From Devosia oryziradicis (GTDB lineage: Bacteria; Pseudomonadota; Alphaproteobacteria; Rhizobiales; Devosiaceae): a stretch of DNA of 64,000 bases. A program made the position numbers and the translations under genes. The stretch is from NCBI RefSeq assembly GCF_016698645.1, contig NZ_CP068047.1:2515001-2579000 (forward strand). The letters are read 5' to 3'. Positions 35,327 through 43,508 of the stretch are shown here, one piece after another; positions within the stretch are counted from its first letter, which is position 1; each line of letters opens with the position of its first letter. Below the pieces are notes generated by a model. The model saw nothing but the letters and a program-made list of their open reading frames with translations. It made no database searches and had not been told where the DNA came from.

Positions 35327-36631
35327 TCAACCGGCCAGGAGCGGGACCGGATCGACCGGCGTCGCGCCCTTGCGCAGTTCGAAATGCAGCTGTGGCTTAG
35401 TCACCGAGCCGGTCATGCCGGCGGCGCCGATGGTGTCGCCGCGACCGACGACAGCGCCCTTGGCGACGTTCATCGACTGCAGGTGGGCATAGGCCGAGAC
35501 GTAGCCGTTGGGGTGGCGGATCAGAATGAGGTTGCCGTAGCCTTCAACGCCGGAGCCGACATAGATCACGGTGCCGTTCTCTGCAGCCTTGACCGCAGAG
35601 CCTTCCGGCACCTCGATATTGATGCCGGTGCCCTTGGACGAGGCGAAGTCGACCATGACGCGGCCGCTGACCGGCCAACGGAACTTGTCGCTGCCGGACA
35701 TTGCAGGCTCGGCGGCGGGTGCGGTGGCAACCTGGGTCGGTGCGGCCTGAACCGGGGCAGCCGCCGGGGTTGCGGCCGGCGCGGGTGTTGCAGCGGGGGC
35801 CACGACAGGCGCGGCTGCCTGGAGGGCGTTGGGCGCGGCCTGCGGCAGGGTCTGCTGGGCCGGTGCCGGCGCAGCCATCGGCGTGGCGCTCGCCACCTGA
35901 GTGGTCGGAGCCTTGGTGGCCAGAAGATCGGCACGACCGGGGATGATCACCTTCTGCCCAACCACGATCTTGTCGGGCGACGAAAGGTTGTTGGCCTGGA
36001 CGATGGCCTGCGTGGTCACCTCATAGCGACGGGCGATCGTATAGAGCGACTCCCCGCTGGCGATGGTGTGGGTAAAGGCATTTGCCGGAGCCGCGCCCGG
36101 CAGGGTTGGCGCGGCAGGGGCGACCGCGGCAAGCGCGGGCACCGAATTGTTGGTCGGCAGGCTGCCGAGGGCAGCGGGAGAGGGCATCGGGGCGGCCGAG
36201 GCGAGAGCGGGCTGTGCTTGCATGGCGGGGAGGGATCCCTGAGGAGACGAGTTACTCAGTACAGGAAGGTCTTGGGACTGGACGGACGGCATAGCGCTGG
36301 CCGTTGCCATCGGCTGGTTCCAGGCCGGCTGGGACGGCTGGTTCCAGGCAGGTTGAGTGGCAGCGGTCGCGGGGGTGTTCCAGCCACCGCCCACATTGGC
36401 GGGCGGTAAGAACTGGCTCTCGGCTGTCATGTTCTGGGGTGCACCCAGGCTCGCCGGCATGGGCTGGCTATAGCTGGCGGGCGAGCTTTGTGGCAGGGAA
36501 CTGGTGGTCGTAGGGTCGCCGAAGGTCCGGCTACCGAGACTGGAACAGCCTGACAGTGCGACGGCGGCGGTCACCAGACCAGCCATTGCCATGGCACCTT
36601 TGGGCGCCCGACGGGATACGCGGATACTCAT
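35327..36631 (-). CDS. LysM/M23 (LytM) lipoprotein, NlpD-like, catalytically degenerate
   Basis: 434 residues. Lipoprotein signal with lipobox VALSGC (Cys29), a long Ala/Pro/Gln-rich linker, one LysM domain (about 187-232, GESLYTIARRYEVTTQAIVQ) that binds murein, another low-complexity stretch, and a C-terminal M23 domain (about 313-430). The zinc site is broken: the usual HxGxD segment reads GTGINIEVP, and the HxH motif reads QLHFELR. Such LytM proteins do not cut murein but activate amidases at division. It lies 144 bp after surE and ends at a strong terminator. Confidence 0.9.
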   Translation of the reverse strand: MSIRVSRRAPKGAMAMAGLVTAAVALSGCSSLGSRTFGDPTTTSSLPQSSPASYSQPMPASLGAPQNMTAESQFLPPANVGGGWNTPATAATQPAWNQPSQPAWNQPMATASAMPSVQSQDLPVLSNSSPQGSLPAMQAQPALASAAPMPSPAALGSLPTNNSVPALAAVAPAAPTLPGAAPANAFTHTIASGESLYTIARRYEVTTQAIVQANNLSSPDKIVVGQKVIIPGRADLLATKAPTTQVASATPMAAPAPAQQTLPQAAPNALQAAAPVVAPAATPAPAATPAAAPVQAAPTQVATAPAAEPAMSGSDKFRWPVSGRVMVDFASSKGTGINIEVPEGSAVKAAENGTVIYVGSGVEGYGNLILIRHPNGYVSAYAHLQSMNVAKGAVVGRGDTIGAAGMTGSVTKPQLHFELRKGATPVDPVPLLAG

Positions 36632-36775
36632 CAGCTTACTCGTACGCAGGTACTCAACACGAGTTTGAAACTAAGCGGGTAAGGTAAAGACGAGTTTAAA
36701 ACCGATGCGATTTGAGCAAAATCGTGAGGGCGGGATTCTGGATTGAGTAAGGTTAAGATCGGCGGGACGATCGCA

Positions 36776-37540
36776 CTAGAGCGAGAGCGTCCCGCGCAAG
36801 CGTTCCACCGCGGCCAAATCGGTCTGCTGGAGGAGCATCGGCGTCACCGTGACATAGCCGTCGCGGCGCAGCACTTCGAAATCAGCATCGCGATCCAGTG
36901 GCATTGGCGTTTCGGGAATTGCGATGAAGAACTTGCCGGCGTTGTCGCTGGGGTAATACCGGAAGGGAGAGCGCGAGAAGCGCTGGTGCGGTACCACCGA
37001 AATACCCTTGGTCTCGTCTGGATGGCAGAACGGAAAATTGACGTTGTAGTAGGCGCCGCGCTGCGCAACTCCGATCACCGCGCGCGCTGCGGCCACGCCG
37101 TGACGGATGGCGTTGGACCAGTCCACCTCCCGGCCGAACTCGTAGTTGACGCCTTGGCTCATGGCGATGCCGATAGCGCCCTGCAGGGCCCCCTCCCTGG
37201 CGCCGGCTGCCGTTCCTGAGGCGTTGATGATGTCGCCCAGGTTCTGGCCGGCATTGACGCCGGAGAGGACCACGTCGGCGGGCCGGTCACCCAGAAGGTG
37301 GGTCATGCCCGCGACCACGCAGTCGGCGGGCGAACCACCGATCACGGCAAAGGTGCGATCGGTGCGCCTGTCGATTTCCAGTTCACGGCCAAGTGTGAAG
37401 CGGTGCCCTGCCCCAGACTGGTTGCCATCGGGCGCGACGATCCAGACGTCTTCAGTCAGGGCCCGCGCAATATCGGCCATGATGGCGATGCCGGGCGCAT
37501 CCACACCATCATCATTGGTGATGAGGATGCGCAGGCTCAT
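36776..37540 (-). CDS. surE: 5'-nucleotidase SurE
   Basis: 254 residues. Divalent-metal nucleotidase acting on nucleoside 5'-monophosphates. The N-terminal metal motif LRILITNDDGVDAPGIAIM is intact (Asp-Asp pair), with VAPDGNQSGAGHRFTL near 35 and VLSGVNAGQNLGD near 90. It overlaps the serS stop by 1 bp (TGATG), indicating coupling. In rhizobia surE is usually followed by a pcm gene; here the LytM lipoprotein gene follows directly. Confidence 0.96.
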   Translation of the reverse strand: MSLRILITNDDGVDAPGIAIMADIARALTEDVWIVAPDGNQSGAGHRFTLGRELEIDRRTDRTFAVIGGSPADCVVAGMTHLLGDRPADVVLSGVNAGQNLGDIINASGTAAGAREGALQGAIGIAMSQGVNYEFGREVDWSNAIRHGVAAARAVIGVAQRGAYYNVNFPFCHPDETKGISVVPHQRFSRSPFRYYPSDNAGKFFIAIPETPMPLDRDADFEVLRRDGYVTVTPMLLQQTDLAAVERLRGTLSL

Positions 37541-38871
37541 CAGCGGCCGCCGATGGACTTGAGGCCGCCCATATAGGGCTGGAGCACCTCCGGCACGAGG
37601 ACGGAACCGTCCTCCTGCTGGTAGTTCTCCATCACGGCGATCAGGCAGCGCCCAACGGCCGTGCCGGAGCCGTTCAGCGTATGGACGAAGCGCGGCGCCT
37701 GCTTTTCGCCGGACGGGCGATAACGCGCATCCATGCGACGGGCCTGGAAGTCGCCGCAGACCGAGACCGAGGAGATTTCCCGATAGGTGTCCTGGCCGGG
37801 CAGCCAGACTTCGAGGTCATAGGTCTTCTTGGCGCCGAAGCCGATATCGCCGGTGCACAGATTCATGACGCGGTAGTGGAGACCCAGGCGTTGCAGCACC
37901 GTCTCGGCACAGGCCAGCATGCGCTCGTGCTCATCCACCGAAGTCTCGGGCGTGGTGATGGACACCAGTTCGACCTTGTTGAACTGATGCTGGCGCAGCA
38001 TGCCGCGGGTATCGCGGCCCGCCGAGCCGGCTTCGGAGCGGAAGCACGGGGTCAGCGCGGTCAGGCGCAACGGAAGTTCCTCCTCGGCCACGATGGATTC
38101 GCGGACGAAGTTGGTCAGCGGCACTTCCGCAGTCGGGATCAGCGCCAACCGGCTATCGCCATGCGGCGTGAAGAAAAGGTCCTCCTCGAACTTGGGCAGC
38201 TGATTGGTGCCGAAGAGGGCATCGTCCCTGACCAGCAGCGGTGGCTGGACTTCGGTGTAACCGTGCTCCGTAGTGTGCAGGTCCAGCATGAATTGGCCAA
38301 TCGCGCGTTCCAGCCGGGCCACCTGCCCCTTGAGCACGACAAAGCGGCTGCCGGAGAGTTTGGCGGCGACTTCGAAATCCATGTCGCCGCGCGCCGCGAC
38401 GCCGATCTCATAGTGCTCCTTGGGGGCGAACGAAAACGCCGGCCGCGGGGCGCGGACCTTGGCGGCCGTCTCAGGCGAGCCGTTGCGGCCGAAATACTCG
38501 ACATTGCCGGTTTCGTCGCTGCCGTCAGGTACATCCTCGAACACCAGGTTGGGGATCACCGACAGGGCATTGCGCAGTTCAAGCTCGATGGCGCGTTCGT
38601 CCGCCTCGCCCTGCGGGATGAAATCCTTGAGGCGCGCGACTTCGGCCATCAGCTCGGCGGCCTTGACCTCGTCCTTCTGGGCCTTGGCCTGGCCGATCTG
38701 CTTGGACAGCGCATTGCGCTTCTCCTGCGCCTCGTTGAGGCGAACAATGATGTCGCGACGCCGGTCATCGATGGCAAGCAGATCGGAGGAGCGGACCGAG
38801 ATCCCCTTGCGCCGCGAAACGGCGGCGTCGAAGGCTTCGGCGTTGGCTCTGATCCACTTGATATCGAACAT
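37540..38871 (-). CDS. serS: Seryl-tRNA synthetase
   Basis: 443 residues. N-terminal coiled-coil arm (about 30-110, [20 protein letters not shown] onwards) that holds tRNA-Ser, then the class II catalytic core with motif 2 [20 protein letters not shown] and motif 3 [18 protein letters not shown]. Length is typical. It lies between the tatABC block and surE in a conserved order, with a 128-bp gap from tatC that contains an inverted repeat. Confidence 0.98.
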   Translation of the reverse strand: MFDIKWIRANAEAFDAAVSRRKGISVRSSDLLAIDDRRRDIIVRLNEAQEKRNALSKQIGQAKAQKDEVKAAELMAEVARLKDFIPQGEADERAIELELRNALSVIPNLVFEDVPDGSDETGNVEYFGRNGSPETAAKVRAPRPAFSFAPKEHYEIGVAARGDMDFEVAAKLSGSRFVVLKGQVARLERAIGQFMLDLHTTEHGYTEVQPPLLVRDDALFGTNQLPKFEEDLFFTPHGDSRLALIPTAEVPLTNFVRESIVAEEELPLRLTALTPCFRSEAGSAGRDTRGMLRQHQFNKVELVSITTPETSVDEHERMLACAETVLQRLGLHYRVMNLCTGDIGFGAKKTYDLEVWLPGQDTYREISSVSVCGDFQARRMDARYRPSGEKQAPRFVHTLNGSGTAVGRCLIAVMENYQQEDGSVLVPEVLQPYMGGLKSIGGR

Positions 38872-38887
38872 CGGTTGCTACGGGTCC

Positions 38888-38960
38888 CTGCCCGCCTCTC
38901 TGGTTGGTGCAGGCCGGGTCGTCGCACTCATGGTCAGCCTGCCGAACCAAGAGCGGGCAG
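38888..38960. repeat. Inverted repeat in the tatC-serS gap
   Basis: CTGCCCGCCTCTCTGGTT at the left pairs imperfectly (small bulges) with AACCAAGAGCGGGCAG at the right around a loop of about 40 nt. It lies between two co-oriented genes and could be a transcription or mRNA-processing signal. No T-tract. Confidence 0.5.
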
Positions 38961-38998
38961 CCATGCTGCCGCCATTGCCTCGCCCGGACGGGAGAGGC

Positions 38999-39817
38999 TT
39001 ACTCGGATGAGGAGCCGGAGAGTTCCGCTTCCTGCGCCGCCAGGGCGGCGGCGCGGCGCTTCTCGACCATCCGAACCGAGATGATCGAGAGTTCGTAGAG
39101 CAGGTACATGGGCACGGCAAGGCCGATCTGGGAGATCGGGTCGGGCGGCGTAATGAAGGCTGCGAAGATCAGGATGCCGACGATGGCATAGCGACGGCCT
39201 TTCTTGAGAGCCTCTACGTGGATCAGGTCGATCTGGGCCAACAGCGTCAGGACGACCGGCAGCTGGAAGCAGGCGCCGAAGGCCAGGATCAGCAGCATGG
39301 CGAGGCCGAGATATTCGCTGACGCTGGTGAGCATCTCGATATCCTCGGTCTGCATGCCGGCGAAAAAATGCAGCGCCATGGGCAGCACGACGAAATAGAC
39401 CAGCGCCGCACCCGCCACGAAGAAGATCGGTGTTGCCACCAGATAGGGCAGGAACGCCCGGCGCTCATGCTTGTAGAGACCTGGGGCCACGAACATGTAG
39501 ATCTGGCTGGCCACCATCGGGAAGCCGAGGAAGATGGCCCCGAACAGCGCCACATTCAGGTAGGTGAAGAACAGTTCCTGCGGCGCGGTAAAGATCAGGT
39601 TCGCACCCGGAACCGCATTCTTGTAGGGGATCAGCAGCCACTCATAGATCGTGCTGGCGAAAATGAAGCAGAAAGCCATCAGCGCGACGATGGTGACGGC
39701 CGAGTAGATCAGCCGCTTGCGCAGCTCGACCAGATGCTCGAGGAGCGGCGCTTCGCTGCCGGCCAGCTCGTCTTCGGCCGGCTTGCTGTTGTCTTCGATC
39801 TGCTTGGCGTCGGCCAT
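38999..39817 (-). CDS. tatC: Twin-arginine translocase subunit TatC
   Basis: 272 residues with six membrane helices. TatC marks: LLEHLVELRKRLIYSAV before helix 1, the periplasmic loop TAPQELFFTYLNVALFGAIF, FVAPGLYKHERRAFLPY and FGACFQLPVVL. It is the signal-peptide receptor of the Tat pathway for folded proteins. The hydrophilic N-terminal 25 residues and charged C-terminal tail are common in relatives. Last gene of tatA-tatB-tatC, 3 bp after tatB. Confidence 0.97.
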   Translation of the reverse strand: MADAKQIEDNSKPAEDELAGSEAPLLEHLVELRKRLIYSAVTIVALMAFCFIFASTIYEWLLIPYKNAVPGANLIFTAPQELFFTYLNVALFGAIFLGFPMVASQIYMFVAPGLYKHERRAFLPYLVATPIFFVAGAALVYFVVLPMALHFFAGMQTEDIEMLTSVSEYLGLAMLLILAFGACFQLPVVLTLLAQIDLIHVEALKKGRRYAIVGILIFAAFITPPDPISQIGLAVPMYLLYELSIISVRMVEKRRAAALAAQEAELSGSSSE

Positions 39818-39820
39818 GGT

Positions 39821-40537
39821 CTACTTGCTTCCGGCTTTCGCGGCTGTGGTCTTGCGCGGCGCACGCGCCCGCGGGGTCTTGGTGGCCGGCGAATCCGCGG
39901 GCTCCGTCGGCAGTGCCGGCACCACGGCGGGCTCGACGACCTTTGCCGTGCGGGGCTTCCGCGCCGGCTTGGCAACGGGCTTGGACTCGGCTGGGTCGGG
40001 CACGGCCTCGATCGGGGCCAGATCGGTCGTCACCACCGGGCGCGTCGGCGCGGCGGCAGCCTTGACCGGGGCCTTCCTGGCAGCGGGCTTCTTGGCCGGC
40101 GCGGGGATGGCGGCCTTGGAAGCAACCGGCGCGGGGCCGGCGGGCTTGAAGCCTGCTTCGGCTGCGATCTGATCCGCCGTCTTGGCGGGTGCCATACCGG
40201 CGGCCGCCTTGATCTCGTCGACCACGCTTTCGGTCTTGGGGTCTGCCGGCTTTATGATGCCGCTGGGTTTAGGCCCGGTCGGCGTCATCGCGTTGAACTC
40301 CCTACGGATTTCCTCGGTGGACTTCCGCAGCGGATCGGCAATGGAGTTGCGGAGGTTACGCACCTCGTCCAGACCGGTGGTCTTGTTGATCTCGCGCTGG
40401 AACTCGCTGCCCATGCGGCGGATCTGGCCCACTATCTTGCCGACGCGATTCATGACGACGGGCAAATCCTTGGGGCCGATGACAATCAGCGCCACGACGC
40501 CGATCACCAGCATCTCTGTCCAGCCCAAGCCGAGCAT
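39821..40537 (-). CDS. tatB: Twin-arginine translocase subunit TatB
   Basis: 238 residues. An N-terminal helix with MLGLGWTEMLVIGVVALIVI and the TatB-type Glu, then GPKDLPVVMNRVGKIVGQIR, an amphipathic helix to about residue 90, and a long Ala/Pro/Lys/Thr-rich tail (about 125-238) ending in KTTAAKAGSK. The tail is longer than in E. coli but usual for rhizobial TatB. It partners TatC in the receptor complex. Confidence 0.95.
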   Translation of the reverse strand: MLGLGWTEMLVIGVVALIVIGPKDLPVVMNRVGKIVGQIRRMGSEFQREINKTTGLDEVRNLRNSIADPLRKSTEEIRREFNAMTPTGPKPSGIIKPADPKTESVVDEIKAAAGMAPAKTADQIAAEAGFKPAGPAPVASKAAIPAPAKKPAARKAPVKAAAAPTRPVVTTDLAPIEAVPDPAESKPVAKPARKPRTAKVVEPAVVPALPTEPADSPATKTPRARAPRKTTAAKAGSK

Positions 40538-40581
40538 AGTCCTATTCCTTCAAAGCGGCGGCAGGGCCGGCGGCGACGTCC

Positions 40582-40791
40582 TCAGACGTCCTTCTTCTCC
40601 GGCTCACGCACAGCGCTGTCGGCGGTCGTGGTGACGCGCTCGACCGGCTTGTCGTCGTCTTTCATGCCCTTCTGGAAGGCTTTGATACCCGAGGCAACTT
40701 CGCCCATCATGCCGGAAATCTTGCCGCGACCGAACAGCAGGATCACGACGACGGCGACGACGAGAATGCCCCAAATTCCTGGCGCGTGCAT
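40582..40791 (-). CDS. tatA: Twin-arginine translocase subunit TatA
   Basis: 69 residues. A membrane helix [20 protein letters not shown] with the FGRGKI hinge, then an amphipathic helix ([19 protein letters not shown]) and an acidic tail. It forms the pore-like oligomer of the Tat system. First gene of the tat block, 60 bp after the orphan ABC ATPase gene. Confidence 0.95.
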   Translation of the reverse strand: MHAPGIWGILVVAVVVILLFGRGKISGMMGEVASGIKAFQKGMKDDDKPVERVTTTADSAVREPEKKDV

Positions 40792-40851
40792 TTTGGTCTC
40801 CCTAGAAGTCTTCAGAACGCGTTACACGCGAAAGATAGGTCAGAAATAGGT

Positions 40852-41949
40852 TCAATCGCGCGCAAACACAAGAACGTGTTCCGGATTGAGGGTCACGAAG
40901 ACGTCTTGTCCCACGCCCATCGTCGCGTCGGACGGCTGCCGCAGGCCCAGGGGGGTATCGAGGCCATCTACCATCACCTGGCAGATGTCGATGCCGATGG
41001 CGTCATGCTTGCCGATGATGCGGCCTGGTGTCCCCGGAAGTGTCGCGCTCATGGCGATGCCGCCCGCCGGGCGGATCGCCACGGTGACGGGTGTGCCGTC
41101 CGCGAGCCCAGGGACGGCCACCGGCCCCAGCGGGGTGCCGGCGTGACCGTCGGCAACGACGCTGTCGATCTCGCTCAGCGGCGAAAAGAAGCGGGCGGCG
41201 TCAAGGTCGACGGGACGGCGGTAGATTTCCGATGCAGTGCCGATCTGGGCGATCCGGCCATGGCGAAGCAGCGCGACCCGGTCGCCGAGCACCATGGCCT
41301 CTTCCGGGTCATGCGTGACGATGAGACTGGTCACATGGGTCTCGCGCAGAACGGAGAGCGTTTCCTCGCGCACGGTCTCGCGCAGGCGGGCATCGAGGCT
41401 GGAAAAGGGCTCGTCGAGCAGAAGGACGCTGGGACGCGGGGCAACGCTGCGGGCGAGGGCCAGACGCTGCTGCTGGCCGCCGGACAGCATGTGCGGGTAA
41501 TCCGCCTCGCGGTTGGCGAGGCCGACGCGTCGCAGGGCGGCGCGAGCCTGGCCAAGGGCAGCGTCGCGGCCGAGGCCGCGCAGGCCGAACAGCACATTCT
41601 GCAGTACGGTAAGATGCGGGAAGAGCGCGAAATCCTGGAACATCAGGCCGATGCCGCGGCGATCGGCAGCCACGGTCTTCCCACTGGCGGAAACGGTCTG
41701 GCTGTTGATGCGGACGGCGCCCCCATGCACGGGCTGGATGCCGGCGGCGACGCGCAAGGCGGTGGACTTGCCAGAGCCGGATTCTCCCAGCAGGCAGACG
41801 ATTTCTCCAGGCTTGAGGGTCAGGCTGAACTGATCGAGCACCACCCTGCCCCCGAGCCTGACATCGACGGCATCGAATTCGAGCGTAGCGGCGAAGCTGA
41901 CGCCGGTCGTACCGCGCAAGCCCCAGTCAGTGCTGGTTTTTTCGGTCAT
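40852..41949 (-). CDS. ABC transporter ATP-binding protein, FbpC/iron type, without partner genes
   Basis: 365 residues. ATPase domain (about 20-240): Walker A LLGESGSGKSTALRVAAG, Q-loop LMFQDFALFPHLTV, signature LSGGQQQRLALARSV, Walker B VLLLDEPFSSLD, and H-loop VTHDPEEAM. The C-terminal 110 residues form a TOBE-like regulatory domain as in FbpC. No permease or binding-protein gene is nearby. It overlaps scpB by 4 bp and lies between scpB and tatA, a place where rhizobial genomes usually have no such gene. Substrate unknown; ferric iron, thiamine or polyamines are all possible. Confidence 0.9.
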   Translation of the reverse strand: MTEKTSTDWGLRGTTGVSFAATLEFDAVDVRLGGRVVLDQFSLTLKPGEIVCLLGESGSGKSTALRVAAGIQPVHGGAVRINSQTVSASGKTVAADRRGIGLMFQDFALFPHLTVLQNVLFGLRGLGRDAALGQARAALRRVGLANREADYPHMLSGGQQQRLALARSVAPRPSVLLLDEPFSSLDARLRETVREETLSVLRETHVTSLIVTHDPEEAMVLGDRVALLRHGRIAQIGTASEIYRRPVDLDAARFFSPLSEIDSVVADGHAGTPLGPVAVPGLADGTPVTVAIRPAGGIAMSATLPGTPGRIIGKHDAIGIDICQVMVDGLDTPLGLRQPSDATMGVGQDVFVTLNPEHVLVFARD

Positions 41950-42605
41950 TCGCCGTCCTCGTCCGCGCCGAGGTCGTCAGGCTCCAGTGGATCTTCGTCA
42001 TCGCGCAGGGCAGTGCCGTCGAAGGGTAGTGGGATCTGCAGGTTTTGCGGCAGGCGGCCAGACAGAAGCCCAGAGCCCTTGAGTTCGTCCAGCCCCGGCA
42101 GATCGCTGATGCTCTCGAGGCCGAAGTGATCGAGAAAGGCGTCGGTCGTGCCGTATGTTACCGGACGCCCGGGCGTGCGACGGCGGCCACGCATGCGGAT
42201 CCAGCCGGCTTCCATCAACAGGTCCAGAGTGCCCTTTCCGGTGGCGACGCCGCGGACTTCCTCGATTTCGGCCCGCGTGGCGGGCTGATGGTAGGCGATG
42301 ATGGATAGCGTTTCGAGCGCCGCGCGCGAAAGCGGGCGGCTTTCCTGCTCGTCGCGGCGCAGCAGGAAACTCAGGTCCTCCGCGGTGCGGAAGGCCCATT
42401 TGTCGCCACGACGAACCAGGTTGACTCCCCTGCCCGCATAGCGCTGCTGGAGCAGTTCCAGGCATTCCACCACGCGCACCCCTTCGCCGAGATAGGCGAG
42501 CAACGTATTGGCATCCAGGGGCTCGCTGGAGGCGAACAGGATCGCCTCCAGAATGCGCAGATTGCGTTCCAGCACCTGCGGGCGGTCATTCTCCCCGTCG
42601 GTCAC
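41946..42605 (-). CDS. scpB: Segregation and condensation protein B
   Basis: 219 residues. Two winged helices: NLRILEAILFASSEPLDANT at the N-terminus and LSIIAYHQPATRAEIEEVRG in the second domain, ending in an acidic tail. It binds SMC with ScpA to form the condensin that organises and segregates the chromosome. It overlaps scpA (4 bp) upstream and the ABC ATPase gene downstream, so all three are translationally coupled. Confidence 0.96.
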   Translation of the reverse strand: MTDGENDRPQVLERNLRILEAILFASSEPLDANTLLAYLGEGVRVVECLELLQQRYAGRGVNLVRRGDKWAFRTAEDLSFLLRRDEQESRPLSRAALETLSIIAYHQPATRAEIEEVRGVATGKGTLDLLMEAGWIRMRGRRRTPGRPVTYGTTDAFLDHFGLESISDLPGLDELKGSGLLSGRLPQNLQIPLPFDGTALRDDEDPLEPDDLGADEDGE

Positions 42606-43390
42606 GAGCGGTCTGCCTTGCGGCGGCGCATGAAGAGTGGCCCGAAGGTTTCGGTCTGACGCAGGTCGATCTGGCCGGTACGCACGAGTTCAAGGCTCGA
42701 TGCAAAACTTGAGGCGCGGATGGTCGCGCGCTCCGTCGGAGTGCCCAGGTAGTCCGCCAGGTAGCTGTCCATCGACACCCACTCGAAGCTATCGCCGATC
42801 AGGCGCTGGAGAATGTCGCGCGCCTCCTGCAGCGACCATACCGTACGCTGGAGCGGAGAATAGTCGGTAGTGCTGCCGCGCTCGCGCTGCCCGGCATAGG
42901 CCTTGAGCAAGTCATAAAGGCTGGCCTCCCAAAGGCTGGTGCGCTTGATCTCGATGGGTTCGGGCATGCCGCGAGCGTAGACCTGGAAACCCAGGCGCGG
43001 ACGGTTCATCAACTGGCTGGCAGCGCGGCGCATGGCCTCGAGCCGCTTGAGCCGGAATTGCAGCATGGCCGCCAGCATCTCGCCGGAGGGCTCATCGTCG
43101 GAGGGCGCCTGCGGCACCATGAGCCGGCTCTTGAGATAGGCCAGCCATGCCGCCATCACCAGATAATCGGCCGCCACCTCGATGCGCTTCTCGCGCACGG
43201 TCTCGATGAAGGCCAGATACTGCTCGGCCAGGGCCAGCACGGAAATGGCTGCAAGGTCGACCTTCTGGCGCCGCGCCAGGTCGAGCAGCAGATCCAGGGG
43301 ACCCTCGTAGCCGCCGACATCGACATACATGACATCTTCGGCCGCCGGCTCAGCGGGCGTGTCAAACCAGTCGGTCTGGGCAGTCGTCAT
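42602..43390 (-). CDS. scpA: Segregation and condensation protein A
   Basis: 262 residues from ATG 43390; a GTG at 43471 would add 27 residues (RRLRRLTRVNPAAKD...) with no clear counterpart, and neither start has an obvious Shine-Dalgarno. Kleisin features: GGYEGPLDLLLDLARRQKVD (SMC-binding start), LAAISVLALAEQYLAFIE, and a C-terminal winged helix. In relatives nagZ normally precedes scpA; here the SPOR gene ends 119 bp upstream and nagZ is absent. Confidence 0.94.
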   Translation of the reverse strand: MTTAQTDWFDTPAEPAAEDVMYVDVGGYEGPLDLLLDLARRQKVDLAAISVLALAEQYLAFIETVREKRIEVAADYLVMAAWLAYLKSRLMVPQAPSDDEPSGEMLAAMLQFRLKRLEAMRRAASQLMNRPRLGFQVYARGMPEPIEIKRTSLWEASLYDLLKAYAGQRERGSTTDYSPLQRTVWSLQEARDILQRLIGDSFEWVSMDSYLADYLGTPTERATIRASSFASSLELVRTGQIDLRQTETFGPLFMRRRKADRS

Positions 43391-43508
43391 GAAATCGGTG
43401 CCGCGCTGCAGGAACTCAAGGCCATCCTTGGCCGCTGGGTTTACACGCGTCAAGCGCCGCAGCCGTCGCACCCGATGATGTGCACCGGTCGCTGGGGGCC
43501 AGTGACGC

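Noticed and set aside
39218..40849. 543-residue open frame antisense to tatA, tatB and tatC
   Set aside because: All three tat genes are unmistakable on the minus strand; the antisense frame has no domain and crosses their boundaries.
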